This document shows positions 45,700 through 55,145 of a DNA stretch of 64,000 nt, piece by piece. The DNA comes from Prorocentrum cordatum (lineage: Eukaryota; Sar; Dinophyceae; Prorocentrales; Prorocentraceae): positions 1-64,000 of the forward strand of contig CAUYUJ010009868.1 in NCBI GenBank assembly GCA_963575745.1, read 5' to 3'. Below the pieces are notes generated by a model. It made no database searches, had not been told where the DNA came from, and saw nothing but the letters and a program-made list of their open reading frames with translations. The translations under genes and the position numbers were made by a program. Numbering within the stretch: position 1 is the stretch's first letter; every line of letters starts with the position of its first letter.

Positions 45700-46135
45700 G
45701 ACGGTCCCGGGTTCCCCGTTCCGCGCTCGTCCCGGGTCCCGCGTCCGCGCTCGTCCCAGGCCCCGGGTCCTGCGATGGTCCTGGGTCCCGGGGCTCGCGC
45801 CGGTTCCGGGTCCCGGGTCCTGCGCCCGGCCGGGTCCCGGGTCCCACGGCGGTCCCGGCCGCGTCCCGGGGTCCGCTCCGGTCCCGGGTCGCGGGTCCCG
45901 GGTCTCGCGCCGGTCGGGTCCCGGGTGCCGGGCTCCGGGTCCCGCGCCGGTCCCGGGTCTCGGGTCCCGCGCCGGTCCCGGGTCGCGGGTCCCGGGTCCG
46001 GCGCTCGTGCTGGGTTCGGGGTTCCGGGTTCCGCGCCAGTCCCGGGTCCCGGGTCTCGGGTCCGGAGTCCCGGGTCTCGGGTCCCGCGCCGGTCCCGGGT
46101 GTCGGGTCCCGCGCCGGTCCCAGCCCAGAGGCCGA
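45700..46135. repeat. GGGTCCC minisatellite, copy 1
   Basis: Heptamer GGGTCCC/GGGTCTC/GGGTCGC repeats with GCGCCGGTC spacers; the unit is nearly self-complementary. The larger copy is at 52,740-54,235. Confidence 0.85.
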
Positions 46136-46193
46136 GTTGTCTCTAGAAAAGCACAGGCGCCGTATAAAGTAGAGAAGCAGAATGAAACTAAAT

Positions 46194-46270
46194 AACAAAA
46201 CCTTTAAATCGTGTTGGGTGTGTTGTGATGCCACAAAACCTTTAATCGTGTTGGGTGTGTTGTGATGTCG
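46194..46270. repeat. Short tandem duplication
   Basis: AAAACCTTTAAATCGTGTTG and GGTGTGTTGTGATG occur twice in a row (46,197 and 46,236), about 39 bp apart. Confidence 0.8.
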
Positions 46271-46476
46271 GATTCTACACGCCTGGCTTTAGCCCCCTTT
46301 GTGGGGGCGTCGGGTTGTACGCGCCTGGTTTCGTCGGGCCTGTGTTCTTCGGCGTGCGCTTCTGAAGCAAAATTGACCGCTGCGCCTGCATTTTGGGATA
46401 CTCGTTGCATCTCGGGGGAGATGTGTCGTTACATTCATCACCACCCGTCTCTGTTCATTATTAATTAGCAGCATCA

Positions 46477-46494
46477 GTAGCCATTTGGGCTCAA
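46477..46494 (+). other. Relict dinoflagellate spliced leader 1
   Basis: GTAGCCATTTGGGCTCAA matches the dinoSL text GTAGCCATTTTGGCTCAA with one substitution. It lies three bases before the ATG at 46,498, as in an mRNA that was trans-spliced, reverse-transcribed and re-inserted. Confidence 0.75.
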
Positions 46495-46497
46495 ATC

Positions 46498-46888
46498 ATG
46501 ACCAGGACCGCGGCAGTAACCCTCGAGGACTCTGTGATTCAGGAGTTGCTTTCCAGCCATGTTCCCTTGGCAGCGTGTGCGCCTCCTGTGCTCTGGAAGG
46601 TGAAAGTCACCAAGCAGGGGCACACCAGCAGCTGGGACGCCGTGAAGCGCGCCAGGACAGTTTCTCTGAACTCGAACGGGGGGAGGGGGAGGAGGAGGAA
46701 CAACGAGGAAGGGAGGAGGAGGAACAACGGGAAGGGAAGGGAGGGGAGGATAGGAAGGAGGGGGGGAGGATCGGAAGGAGGGGAGGAAGGATAGCGTATG
46801 TTGTCAAGTGGTGTTGCTTACCTGCGTGAGGACACTGATCTCGGAAATACTGCAGCGTACTGGAGGGCGCAACTGAAAGCAGCACGCT
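46498..46888 (+). CDS. N-terminal part of SL-tagged gene 1 (interrupted)
   Basis: The ATG is chosen because it directly follows the relict spliced leader. The frame gives MTRTAAVTLEDSVIQELL, then a hydrophobic VPLAACAPPVLWKVKV, then turns into a purine-rich GGAGGAGG tract (46,676-46,790) that ends in a stop at 46,792. This tract may be an intron or a repeat expansion. The frame is open again from 46,798 with YLREDTDLGNTAAYWR. A one-base T excess near 46,889 shifts it into the main frame of the next entry. No known domain. Confidence 0.45.
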
Positions 46889-46927
46889 TTCGGCAAGCAG
46901 TTGGACAAGTGGTTGAGGGGCAGCGAC

Positions 46928-47938
46928 ATGAACTGGTCGAGGGCAGACGTCGATCGCGCCTCCTATCATTTCCGAGTGATGGTCCGCAGCCTCGCGGGGA
47001 AGAAACGCGACCAGATCAAGCACGGGAAGCCGTTGGCCTTCAACAACATGAGCTACGGCTGTCTGAACACGCTGTGCGACAAGATCCAGGTTGAGGCTGC
47101 CGATGATGATGAAGATGATGGTGATGGTTTAGCTGCGCGTGCCGACGAATCGGACGACGTTGTCGAGTATCCCGCTGTCAAGAAGGAGGTGACGACGGTT
47201 GTCTTGTCTGACGAGGAGCCATCCGCGACTTCCCCGTCGTTGTCCCTAGAGGCGGACGTCGACCTCGACGATCTCGAGTCCAAGCTCTTCACGCCTGCTT
47301 CGCCGAAGAGCGCGATCAACAAGCCTTTCGTCCTCGGCGACACGTCGAAGCTCCTCGAGGCGAAGGCGCTTGAGGCTATGACTGCTGGGTCGTCATCAGC
47401 TGGCGGTCCGACTTCGAAGGAGTACGCAGAGCTGCAGAAGGCGCTCAATAACAAGAAGAAGGGCGGAGCGAGCGGCGACGCCAAGCCGATGGATGATGGT
47501 GCCAAGCCGAGCGGCGACGCCAAGCCGAAGAGGAGGCTCCGCCAGAAAATGGCTCTGGCTCCAGCCGTGGAGGCGGCTCAGCCAGCTGGCTCACCAGCGG
47601 CCCCGCAGCCCCTCGTGGAGGATCCGATCGAGAGGTGCTTGAAGCAGGCGGGCGACCCAGCCACAATCGAGAAACGGTTGCACTCCAAGGTCCAGAAGGA
47701 GGAGATGAAGCGCCAGATGGCGCTTCATGGCGACAAGAAGCGGGCTACTGTCGCTGCATGTGCAGCGTGGATGGTCGCTCAAAAACGCTTTAGGGAGCTG
47801 AGGCAGCAATCGGGTTCGCGAGCGCTGTGGGTACAGTCTGCTCAGTTGCGTTTTGCTTACGCGGGGCGCGCAGGCTCCAGCCAGCTAGCTCGCTGGGCGC
47901 TTGTGCCACAACAAATGTATCACCGTCGCGTCTTCTGA
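46928..47938 (+). CDS. Hypothetical protein, main part of SL-tagged gene 1
   Basis: The frame is open from 46,877; the first ATG is 46,928 and the stop TGA is at 47,936. It begins MNWSRADVDRASYHFRV, then VRSLAGKKRDQIKHGK, an acidic run AADDDEDDGDG, a Ser/Pro/Asp-rich middle, a Lys-rich KKKGGASGDAKP repeat (GDAKP three times), and a helical, basic C-terminus with EEMKRQMALHGDKKRA and VAQKRFRELRQQ. Codon use is GC-rich and frame-consistent, unlike the repeats around it. No enzyme motif is seen. It probably continues the SL-tagged N-terminal part through a frame slip. Confidence 0.55.
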   Translation: MNWSRADVDRASYHFRVMVRSLAGKKRDQIKHGKPLAFNNMSYGCLNTLCDKIQVEAADDDEDDGDGLAARADESDDVVEYPAVKKEVTTVVLSDEEPSATSPSLSLEADVDLDDLESKLFTPASPKSAINKPFVLGDTSKLLEAKALEAMTAGSSSAGGPTSKEYAELQKALNNKKKGGASGDAKPMDDGAKPSGDAKPKRRLRQKMALAPAVEAAQPAGSPAAPQPLVEDPIERCLKQAGDPATIEKRLHSKVQKEEMKRQMALHGDKKRATVAACAAWMVAQKRFRELRQQSGSRALWVQSAQLRFAYAGRAGSSQLARWALVPQQMYHRRVF

Positions 47939-48527
47939 GGCCTCCTCGTTATCGTCATCGGCTGTCTTTTATGGATTCGAAATCAGAACGAACATTTTGT
48001 AAAACCAAAGCCTTCTCATTATCCACCTCGTCCTCCTCCTCATCCCCCTCTTCCTGCTCAGAGGCTGGCAAACGTGAAAGGTGTGATCCACTCGCGGGGT
48101 GAGGGAATCAGTGCACTCAAATGCAACCTCGTATTGGGCTGATCACCGACGCCAGCACCATCGCCATCGGCATCACCGCAGTCGCCATCATAGCCACATC
48201 ATCATCATCAGCAGCAGCAACAGCAGCAACATGAGTACGATCATCCCAACTACGATCACCATTACCGTTACGATCATCATAGCACCGACCCGCAGATATC
48301 ATCACTACGTTCACCACCACAAGTCATCATCATCATCATCATCGCTGCCAGCACTCACACCAAGATCGAGATTACCATAAACATTGTAGCCATGCTACAC
48401 TATCACCTGACCGCCGCCATCACACGTATCGTTCGGAGCTGTCTGGTCCAAGCTTGCAAGATGCATCGTTCGGGGCCCGGATTCGTGCCTTTTCCAAGGA
48501 AGGGGCAGGCGCCTCCAGTCAGTTGGG
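47939..48527. repeat. Spacer with CAT/CAC-rich stretch
   Basis: 48,140-48,380 is a degenerate ATCACCATC-type tract, giving His/Ile/Thr frames; the rest has no supported feature. Confidence 0.6.
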
Positions 48528-49217
48528 GTGTCCGATGAGTCTCAGCAGGTAGAAACAGTTGGCGATTCCTTGCCAGTTGACGATTCCTTGCCCCAGCTTC
48601 ACGAGGTAGAGCCCTCGGAGGACGAGGGCCCCAGCATGAAGGATATCGAGGAGGCCCTCCAGGCTAAGCTCCAGGCGGCAGCAGCGTGGCTCGAGGAGGT
48701 CTGCATGGGATATGCGCTGCAATTCCCTCCCTTGTGGTCTCCCCTCCTCCCCCTTCCACTTCCCACCCGCTCCACCTCCTCATCCTCCTCGTCCTGATTC
48801 GGTCAACCTCCTCTTCCTTCCACCTCCCACGTGGCCCCCTCCTCTCCACCTTCCACCTCCCACCTGCTCATCCTCCACGTCCTCCTCATCCTCCTCATCC
48901 TCCTCCGTCCAAAATTGTCTTTTTGCTGTCTTCACCCTCTTTTGCACGCAAAACGTCAAAACGTGGTTTGGAATAGGTGGCTTGCAGCGCGTGCCCCATG
49001 GAAGGTGCCGGGGCACTCTTTCACAGAGGAGATTCGCAAGGACATCGCAGACTTCTGCACCTCAGCCACGATGTGCTACTCGCGCTTCCAAGGTCAAGAT
49101 TACATGGATCCTTCCCTTACCACAGAGGTTGAGAGCGTGAGCGCTGTGTGGGCGAGGCTGTGCGGTCTCGTTCCCAATTACATCCAATCGGTGAAAAAGA
49201 AAACGAAGACCGCTTGA
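48528..49217 (+). CDS. Candidate gene with a pyrimidine-rich intron
   Basis: An acidic first part (SLPQLHEVEPSEDEGP, then MKDIEEALQAKLQAAAAW; first in-frame ATG 48,636) is separated by a CT-rich tract (48,725-48,910) from a second part with NRWLAARAPWKVPGHSF, TEEIRKDIADFCTSATM and a basic end VKKKTKTA, stop TGA at 49,215. The CT tract looks like an intron, with GTCTGC after LEE as a possible donor, but I could not find a donor/acceptor pair that keeps both frames. No domain recognised. The start is uncertain; no spliced-leader relic upstream. Confidence 0.4.
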
Positions 49218-49451
49218 GAGAGCCTGCCAACGCACCGAGCTAGGGCAAGTCAGCCAGTCATTTCAAGGATTAGGCATCGTATTTGTTGCTGAAGTCTGCG
49301 TGCAGGGGCGGGAGCGCCCAGATAGTCTAGCAGCAGCAACCAGCTCGACAAAACAAGGTCTAGCGTGGAAAATGCATCCGTCGATCCCAATCCATACTAA
49401 CATTGCCACCAACACCACTATCATCATCAACAGTACTAATATCATGGCCAT
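49218..49451. other. Spacer
   Basis: CAACATCATC-type low complexity near 49,390-49,440; no gene seen. Confidence 0.35.
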
Positions 49452-49474
49452 CTCGGGGCCATCATGGCCCCGAG
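49452..49474. repeat. Perfect 23-nt palindrome
   Basis: CTCGGGGCCAT-C-ATGGCCCCGAG: 11-bp arms with a one-base centre. Confidence 0.9.
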
Positions 49475-49511
49475 GGGCCGTCGTCGTTCTGGGCTGGGGC
49501 CCCAGCGGCCC

Positions 49512-49648
49512 CAGCGGGAGGCCTGCGGGCTCCGATAGAAAAAACGTGTCCGATCGAACAACAAATTTCACGGAGTTTGTAGCGGGCGGCCTGCGGGCCC
49601 CCATAGAAAAGCAGTGTCCGATCGAAAACAAATCTCATTGAGTTTGCA
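49512..49648. repeat. About 70-bp tandem duplication
   Basis: Two copies share GGCCTGCGGGC, ATAGAAAA, GTGTCCGATCGAA, ACAAAT and GAGTTTG with several substitutions (49,512 and 49,582). Confidence 0.75.
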
Positions 49649-49830
49649 GGTGATTGCGCCCTCCAGTCCCGTCGAAGCCCGAGGGGGGAGGCTCGTGGGT
49701 CTGGCAATTTTGTCCCCGTGTGGTCTGTCTGCTCTGGATCCCTAAGAAAGCCCGTTAGCAAACATGTAAAACATACGACACACGGCAATCCGGATCCAGG
49801 CGGCGCGATGCCCGGAAAGCCCGGGAACTG

Positions 49831-49979
49831 CAAGTCAAAGGTAAGTCACAGGTAGCCACCTTTGACTTACTTCTGACTCACCTTTGACTCGATATCTATC
49901 GAGGTCAAAGGTGAGTCAGAGGTAAGTCAAAGATGGCCACCTTTGACTTACCTTTGACTGACCTTTGACTTACCTTTGA
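49831..49979. repeat. Long foldback upstream of SL-tagged gene 2
   Basis: Centre at 49,895/49,896 (CTCGATA-TC-TATCGAG). Arms of about 40 bp read CCACCTTTGACTTAC, TTCTGACTCACCTTTGA on one side and their reverse complement on the other, with about three mismatches and one indel; weaker pairing extends outwards. The arms are made of alternating CTTTGACTTAC and CTTTGACTCAC words. It lies about 60 bp before the relict spliced leader. A foldback repeat or a regulatory palindrome are both possible. Confidence 0.75.
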
Positions 49980-50036
49980 TGTGCCTGTTGACCACCCCTG
50001 GCCTTTGCGATATAAGTTCATGCATCATTGCCATGT

Positions 50037-50058
50037 TCGTAACCATTTTGGCTCAGGC
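50037..50058 (+). other. Relict dinoflagellate spliced leader 2
   Basis: TCGTAACCATTTTGGCTCAG compared with dinoSL CCGTAGCCATTTTGGCTCAA: three changes over 20 positions, with the central CCATTTTGGCTCA intact. It lies about 60 bp before the ATG of the next gene. Confidence 0.8.
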
Positions 50059-50118
50059 CTGTCTCAAGCCCTGCCCAGGCGTTGACCTCGCTACAGTCTG
50101 TGTGCAAGGCTTTGGCTG

Positions 50119-51090
50119 ATGCCGCCCAAGCTGCCGAATGCCGACCTCTCCGCGCTTTCACCGACGAGCGAGGAGTTGGCAGATGCGCGAGCTATCCTGC
50201 AGGAGTCCGAGAAGAACAAGAGGTCCAGGGCAGCCAGTCTGGTCAACTTCATCACGAGTAACCCCGAGATCAACGCCTCGGTCGGATCTTCTCGAGGTTC
50301 TGAGAGGGGGAATTACTTGGAGAAGTTTGTGGTGCATCAACTGCGCAACAATTCGGTCGTCAAGAAGGTGCACACCGTCGACGAGAAGACAATTGGCAAA
50401 ACGAACTTCAAGGACTTGACCTGGATGTCCAAAGAGAAAATGGACACCGCTCTCGGCCCGCTCAAAGCCGAACACTGGCGCACGTCTGGTAAAATACGCT
50501 CCCGCCCAGACCCCTTGACAGGGTCCACGGACGAGAGCTTCCTTGAATGGGGGGTCCCGACAGATTGGGAGAGGCTGACAGAAGAGGACATCAAGAAGAT
50601 GCAGCTCACGACGCAAGGCGACGCTGAGGAGGGAGACCACGAGGCGATGAAGAACTTCGGCAAGACCACCGATGCTGTCAGCATCAAGGAAGAGCCAAAG
50701 GAGGAGCTTAGCGAAATGCAGAAGCTGGCGCAGAGGGTGTCGCACGTGAAAGAGAACGCTGCCCAGCGTCTCCGCCAGATCCAGGACAACATACTGGAGG
50801 CCAAGAAGATCATCAACATATCCGAGAACGCAACGGACCCGACTACTTCGAGGTACCACGCCAGCCTCGTGTCCGACATCCACAAGTACCTTGCCAAGGC
50901 CACCGAGACTTCCAAGATCCTCGACCGCATGGCCACCGAGGAGGTGAAAGACGATAGCCAGATCCACACTCTCATCGCCAACATGGACCAGCTCGCCAAG
51001 CAGTGCGATGAGCTCACCACCTGGGCAGTTCGTTTTAACTTGACGGAAGAGAAGGCCCCCAAGCGCAGGAGGAAGGCCAAGGGCAATTAG
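50119..51090 (+). CDS. Intact hypothetical coiled-coil protein, 323 aa (SL-tagged gene 2)
   Basis: The only long frame in this part that is clean, non-repetitive and complete: ATG at 50,119, first in-frame ATG after the relict spliced leader, stop TAG at 51,088. Residues 15-50 are a helix (SEELADARAILQESEKNK). Residues 60-140 form a mixed region with NYLEKFVVHQLRNNSVVKK and WMSKEKMDTALGPLKAEHW. Residues 135-155 contain SFLEWGVPTDWERLTEED. Residues 195-310 are a predicted coiled coil (QKLAQRVSHVKENAAQRL, DQLAKQCDELTTW). The C-terminus is basic, APKRRRKAKGN, a plausible nuclear-localisation signal. No catalytic motif; no introns, as expected for a recycled mRNA. Function unknown. Confidence 0.75.
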   Translation: MPPKLPNADLSALSPTSEELADARAILQESEKNKRSRAASLVNFITSNPEINASVGSSRGSERGNYLEKFVVHQLRNNSVVKKVHTVDEKTIGKTNFKDLTWMSKEKMDTALGPLKAEHWRTSGKIRSRPDPLTGSTDESFLEWGVPTDWERLTEEDIKKMQLTTQGDAEEGDHEAMKNFGKTTDAVSIKEEPKEELSEMQKLAQRVSHVKENAAQRLRQIQDNILEAKKIINISENATDPTTSRYHASLVSDIHKYLAKATETSKILDRMATEEVKDDSQIHTLIANMDQLAKQCDELTTWAVRFNLTEEKAPKRRRKAKGN

Positions 51091-51239
51091 ACAGCGCGCA
51101 GTTGCCATCAGCGCAAGCCCGGAATTCAATTGCTGTATTCGTGATTCCCAGTTCGAGTCGAAAGGCGCGCAGCGGTGGAAGCAGCATGCATTCACCCCGA
51201 GAGTAGCTAGAACACATGCGCAACACAAGCATGAGCGTG

Positions 51240-51560
51240 AAAAAACACATCGTCGAGCTCAGCCTTAAGCATCACCATCGCCACACACATCATCAATATC
51301 ATCAATACCATTACCATTGCCATTGCCATCACCATCGTCACCGTCACCGTCGCCATCGCCGTCGTCATCAAAGCTACCTAAACCAGTTGCGTGGTCATTG
51401 CAGGGCCATCGTCATCACCGCCACCATTATCGTCACTGGCATGGTCATCATAAGCGTATGCGTTGTCATCACAAACATCACCTCCATCACCATACCTGGA
51501 AGTACTACCAACACCATCGCAAGTATCGCCACAAGCTTCACCATACTTATCATCCCTGCT
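51240..51560. repeat. CAT/CAC-rich tract
   Basis: Degenerate ATCACCATC and CATTGCCATC units; the His/Ser/Pro frames are products of the tract. Confidence 0.75.
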
Positions 51561-51568
51561 CCCTCCCT

Positions 51569-51587
51569 ACAGCCGTTTTGGCTCAAG
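51569..51587 (+). other. Relict dinoflagellate spliced leader 3
   Basis: ACAGCCGTTTTGGCTCAAG against dinoSL GTAGCCATTTTGGCTCAAG; the GTTTTGGCTCAAG end is nearly intact. It lies seven bases before an ATG (51,595). Confidence 0.75.
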
Positions 51588-51594
51588 CGTCCAC

Positions 51595-52412
51595 ATGCGA
51601 TTCCATATGCATGCGCTCTGGATCTGTTTGTGCGCAGCCCTATGCGATGCAGTCGGCATTAAGAGGAGATTGGGCATAGATGGCGATGGGCCTGCTGATG
51701 ACCACGAGCCGCCCTTGAGAGGGGGCGTTCGGCCAAGGCTGCGCTACTCTGACGCAGCGTCCTCTTCGCAGCCTGAGAGTGGCAGTGCGCCGCTCCTTCG
51801 CGATCTGAAGGTTGACTGGGCAAAAGGAAAACTGACATCGGAGCAGGTCCAACGATATGCACTGAGAGCGCTCCAGCAAGGAGCAGAAGGCGTAGAGAGA
51901 GCAGCGAACCTCGGTGCTCAAGGCGATCGCCCGCAGCACATCTTTCGAGGCTTGTGCAAATTGCTTGGGTTTCCCAAATGGGCATGCCCGATGGAGTGGG
52001 TCGCCTTCTCCAGATATGCGCTTGCATTGATGCTAGAGTTTGGTACGATTGCGGACGCCAAGGTGCTCGCAGTTGTTCAGTTGTTGTGCCGTTTTACGAC
52101 ATACTGTATTCAGAGTCGCAGTTCCACAGCGATTCGGTGAAGGCCGAGCTTCCACAATTAGGCCAGATGCTGGCTCAATTGTATTCAGATCTAGCTCGTG
52201 AAGCGTGGGCAGCTAACATAAGGATGTGGAAGATGTCACCCAAGCTCCATCTTTGGGAGCACCTCGCAGAGGAGCAATGTATATATCTAGGGAATCCTAG
52301 GTACTACTGGTGCTACGCCGACGAAGACCTCGTTGGATTGATTACAGAGGTGGCTGAGACAGCACATCCTGCGACTGTTTGCCAGACCGCTCTCTTCAAA
52401 TGGCTGCATTAG
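51595..52412 (+). pseudogene. SL-tagged gene 3, truncated and frameshifted
   Basis: From ATG 51,595 the frame gives a variable start, then DLKVDWAKGKLTSEQVQRY, ALRALQQGAEGVERAANLG and QHIFRGLCKLLGFPK, running to a stop at 52,138. In another frame from about 52,100 comes VKAELPQLGQMLAQLYSD, NIRMWKMSPKLHLWEHL, NPRYYWCYADEDLVG and PATVCQTALFKWLH, stop TAG at 52,410. I recall both blocks as the N- and C-terminal parts of a multi-copy family in dinoflagellate predicted proteomes, separated by a much longer middle. If so, this copy lost the middle. Function unknown; a transposon-linked origin is a guess. Confidence 0.5.
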
Positions 52413-52739
52413 ATGTTTGACGATGCGTGAGGCCTCGCGGGAAAAAATCAAGAAGTGCTGCTCGCACGCCGCCGCCTGCCCCCCTACTCCTCCTCCCCGG
52501 CCTCCTACAGCTCCTGCTTTCACTCCCCCTGTAACTCCTCCTCCTCCCCCTCCTCCTCTTAGATATTGTAGATACATTATATTTTAAAAATATATTCTAG
52601 ATGTTATATCTAAATTATACAGGAAAAACCAATGAATCAAGATAGAAACCATTGTATTCAAGATTTATTATCTTGATTCCGACAAGATCTATTTAAAACA
52701 AACACAAATGAAAACAAACCCGTACGTTTCTGAAGGTCG
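52413..52739. other. Spacer with CT-rich and AT-rich stretches
   Basis: CT-rich CCTCCTCCCCC tract (52,470-52,560), then an AT-rich stretch with TATATT and TTATCTTGATTCC. No gene. Confidence 0.5.
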
Positions 52740-54235
52740 TGGGCCTCTGGGAGGTTCCGGGTGCCGGGTCCCGCGCCGGTCCGGGGTCCCGGGTCCCGCG
52801 CTGTTCCCGGGTCGCAGGTTCTGGATCCCGCGCCAGTCCCGGGTCCCGGGTGCCGCGCCGGTCCCATGTCCCGGGCCCCGGGTTCCGCGCTCGTCCCGGG
52901 TCCCAGATCCTGCGCCGGAGGTCCTGCATGCGCCGGTCCCGGGTTTCGCGCCGGTTTGAGTTCCGGGTTCCGCGTCACTCCCAGGTCCGGGTCCCGGGTC
53001 CCGCGCTGGTCCCGGGTCTCGTGCCGGTCCCGGGTTCCGGGTCCGCGCTCGTCCCAGATCCCGGGTTCCGCGCCGGTGCCGGGTCCCGGGGCTCGCGCCA
53101 GTTTCGGGTCCCGGGTACTGCGCCCGTCCCGGGTCCCGGGTTCCACGGCGGTCGTCCCAGCCGGGTCCCGGGTTCCGCTCTGGTCCCGGGTCGCGGGTCC
53201 CGGGTCTCGCGCCGGTCGGGTCCCGGGACGATCCCGGGTCCCGGGTCCCGGGTCCCGCGCCGGTCCCGGGTCTCGGGTCCCGCGCCGGTCCCGGGTGGCG
53301 GGTCCCGGGTCCCAGGGCCCGAAAAACGTCAGCCCGCGTCAGCTCGCGTGACCCCGCCCCCCCCCTCGCCAGAGCCAGGTCCCGCGCCGGTGCCGGGTCC
53401 CGGGGCTCGCGCCGGTTCCGGGTCCCGGGTCCTGCGCCCGTCCCGGGTCCCGGGTCCCACGGCGGTCGTCCCAGCCGGGTCCAGGGTTCCTCTCGAGCCG
53501 GTCCCGGGTCGCGGGTCCCGGGTCTCGCGCCGGTCCCGGGTCTCGGGTCCCGCGCCGGTCCCGGGTCGCGGGTCCCGGGTCCCCCCCGGGCCGAAAAAAC
53601 GTCAGCCCACGTCAGCTCGCGTGAGCCCCACCCCCCCCCTCGCCAGAGCGGGTCCCGCGCCGGTGCCGGGTCCTGGGGCTCGCGCCGGTTCTGGGTCCCG
53701 GGTCCTGCGCCCGTCCCGGGTCCCGGGTCCGGCGATCGTCCCGGCCGGGTCCCGGGTTCCGCTCCGGTCCCGGGTCGCGGGTCCCAGGTCTCGCGCCGGT
53801 CGGGTCCCGGGACGATCCCGGGTCCCGGGTCCCGGATCCCGCGCCGGTCCCAGGTCTCGGCCGGTCCCGCGCCGGTCCCGGGTCGCGGGTCCCGGGCCCC
53901 CCCGGGGCCGGAAAAACGTCAGCCCGCGTCGATCAGCTCGCGTGAGCCCCCCCCCTCGCCAGAGCGGGTCCCGCGCCGGTGCCGGGTCCTGGGGCTCGCG
54001 CCGGTTCTGGGTCCCGGGTCCCACGGCGGTCGTCCCAGCCGAGTCCCGGGTTCCGCTCGAGCCGGTCCCGGGTTGCTGGTCCCGGGTCTCGCGCCGGTCG
54101 GGTCCCGGGACGATCCCGGGTGCCGGGTCCCGGGTCCCGCGCCGGTCCCGGGTCTCGGGTCCCGCGCCGGCCGCGGGTCCCGGGTCCTGGGGCCGGAGAA
54201 ACGTCAGCTCGCGTCAGCCCCCCCCCCCTCGCCAG
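52740..54235. repeat. GGGTCCC minisatellite with higher-order repeats, copy 2
   Basis: Heptamer GGGTCCC-type repeats with GCGCCGGTC spacers. A block with AAACGTCAGCCCGCGTCAGC, a C-run and TCGCCAGAGC recurs with ends at 53,371, 53,645, 53,961 and 54,234 (spacings 274, 316, 273), so a roughly 290-bp higher-order unit was amplified. The long Arg/Val/Pro/Gly/Ser frames on both strands are repeat products. Confidence 0.88.
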
Positions 54236-54639
54236 AGCGAAGCTTGAGCGAGCGCAAGCCCACGCTCTCAGGAACTCACACGCCGGATCGGCGGATATAT
54301 GTATCATGTTTGCAGTGCGCCGCGCTATCGACAATGTTCGGTTGCAGCTAGCACCTTCATCTGCTGTCCGTGCCTGAGGAGACTTTGCGCCGGCGATGTT
54401 CAACATGTGTGCGTACGTGTACGTACGTGTGTTGGACGCGCATTTGTACACAATGTGTGTCACAGGCAGTGGCACACATAACCCCATGCTCACGATAGTA
54501 AACACTAGGGGATAATAAAGTTCGGGGTTCAGGGGGAGATAATCAAAGTAGCCCACCAGCAGCATAATCTCGAAGTAAGAGATGATCAAGAGGAGACCAA
54601 ACCGAGCACGGTTTGAGACATCCTTGGCGTTTAGTCTTC
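54236..54639. other. Unassigned spacer
   Basis: Contains a GTACGTGTACGTACGTGT stretch (54,413); otherwise non-repetitive with short frames only. Confidence 0.35.
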
Positions 54640-54955
54640 ATTGAAATATCCTCAACAATGGCTTATCTCGCTGGAGACATCCTCGACAAATCCCTTGTTT
54701 CGCTTGAGACATCCACAAACTATTGCTTATTTCGCTTGAGACACCGTCAAACTATTGCTTATTTCGCTTGAGACATCCTCGAAATAATTGTGTTTTTCGC
54801 TTGAAGCATCATCAAACTATTGCTGATTTCGCCTGATCATCCTGAAACTATTGCGTATTTCGCTTGAGACATCCTGAAACTATTGTTTATTTCGCTTGAG
54901 ACACCGTCGAACTATTGCTTATTTCGCTTGAGACATCCTCGAAATAATTGTGTTT
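54640..54955 (-). repeat. Inverted array of the GATGTCTC-type motif, copy 1
   Basis: Eight or nine copies, 30-40 bp apart, of TTTCGCTTGAGACATCCTC. Its reverse complement GAGGATGTCTCAAGCGAAA is the family word GATGTCTCGAGCGAAACGC with CAAG for CGAG. Spacers read AACTATTGCTTA. It lacks heads and termini. Confidence 0.8.
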
Positions 54956-55064
54956 TTTATTCTCGAAGGTCTCATTGTCTGGTTCTGCTCTCTGAGCAGC
55001 CATCTGCTTGAGCAGCTCTGCTTCAGCAGCTCACCTTGAGCAGAGAGAGATGGTGAGAGAAAGA

Positions 55065-55130
55065 GGAGAGAGGGAGGGAGGGAGGGAGAGAGAGAGAGAG
55101 AGAGGTGAGACTCTCTCTCTCTCTCTCTCC
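55065..55130. repeat. GA/CT hairpin microsatellite
   Basis: GAGAGAGAGAGAGG, then TGAGA, then CTCTCTCTCTCTC: a GA run facing a CT run that can fold back. Confidence 0.85.
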
Positions 55131-55145
55131 CGCCGTGCGCTCCTC

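Noticed and set aside
50158-51228. 356-codon minus-strand frame opposite SL-tagged gene 2
   Set aside because: Antisense shadow of the intact + gene, which has the spliced-leader relic and better composition.
48140-51560. His-rich proteins from CAT/CAC tracts
   Set aside because: Low-complexity degenerate trinucleotide tracts at two places (48,140 and 51,240), no conserved ends.
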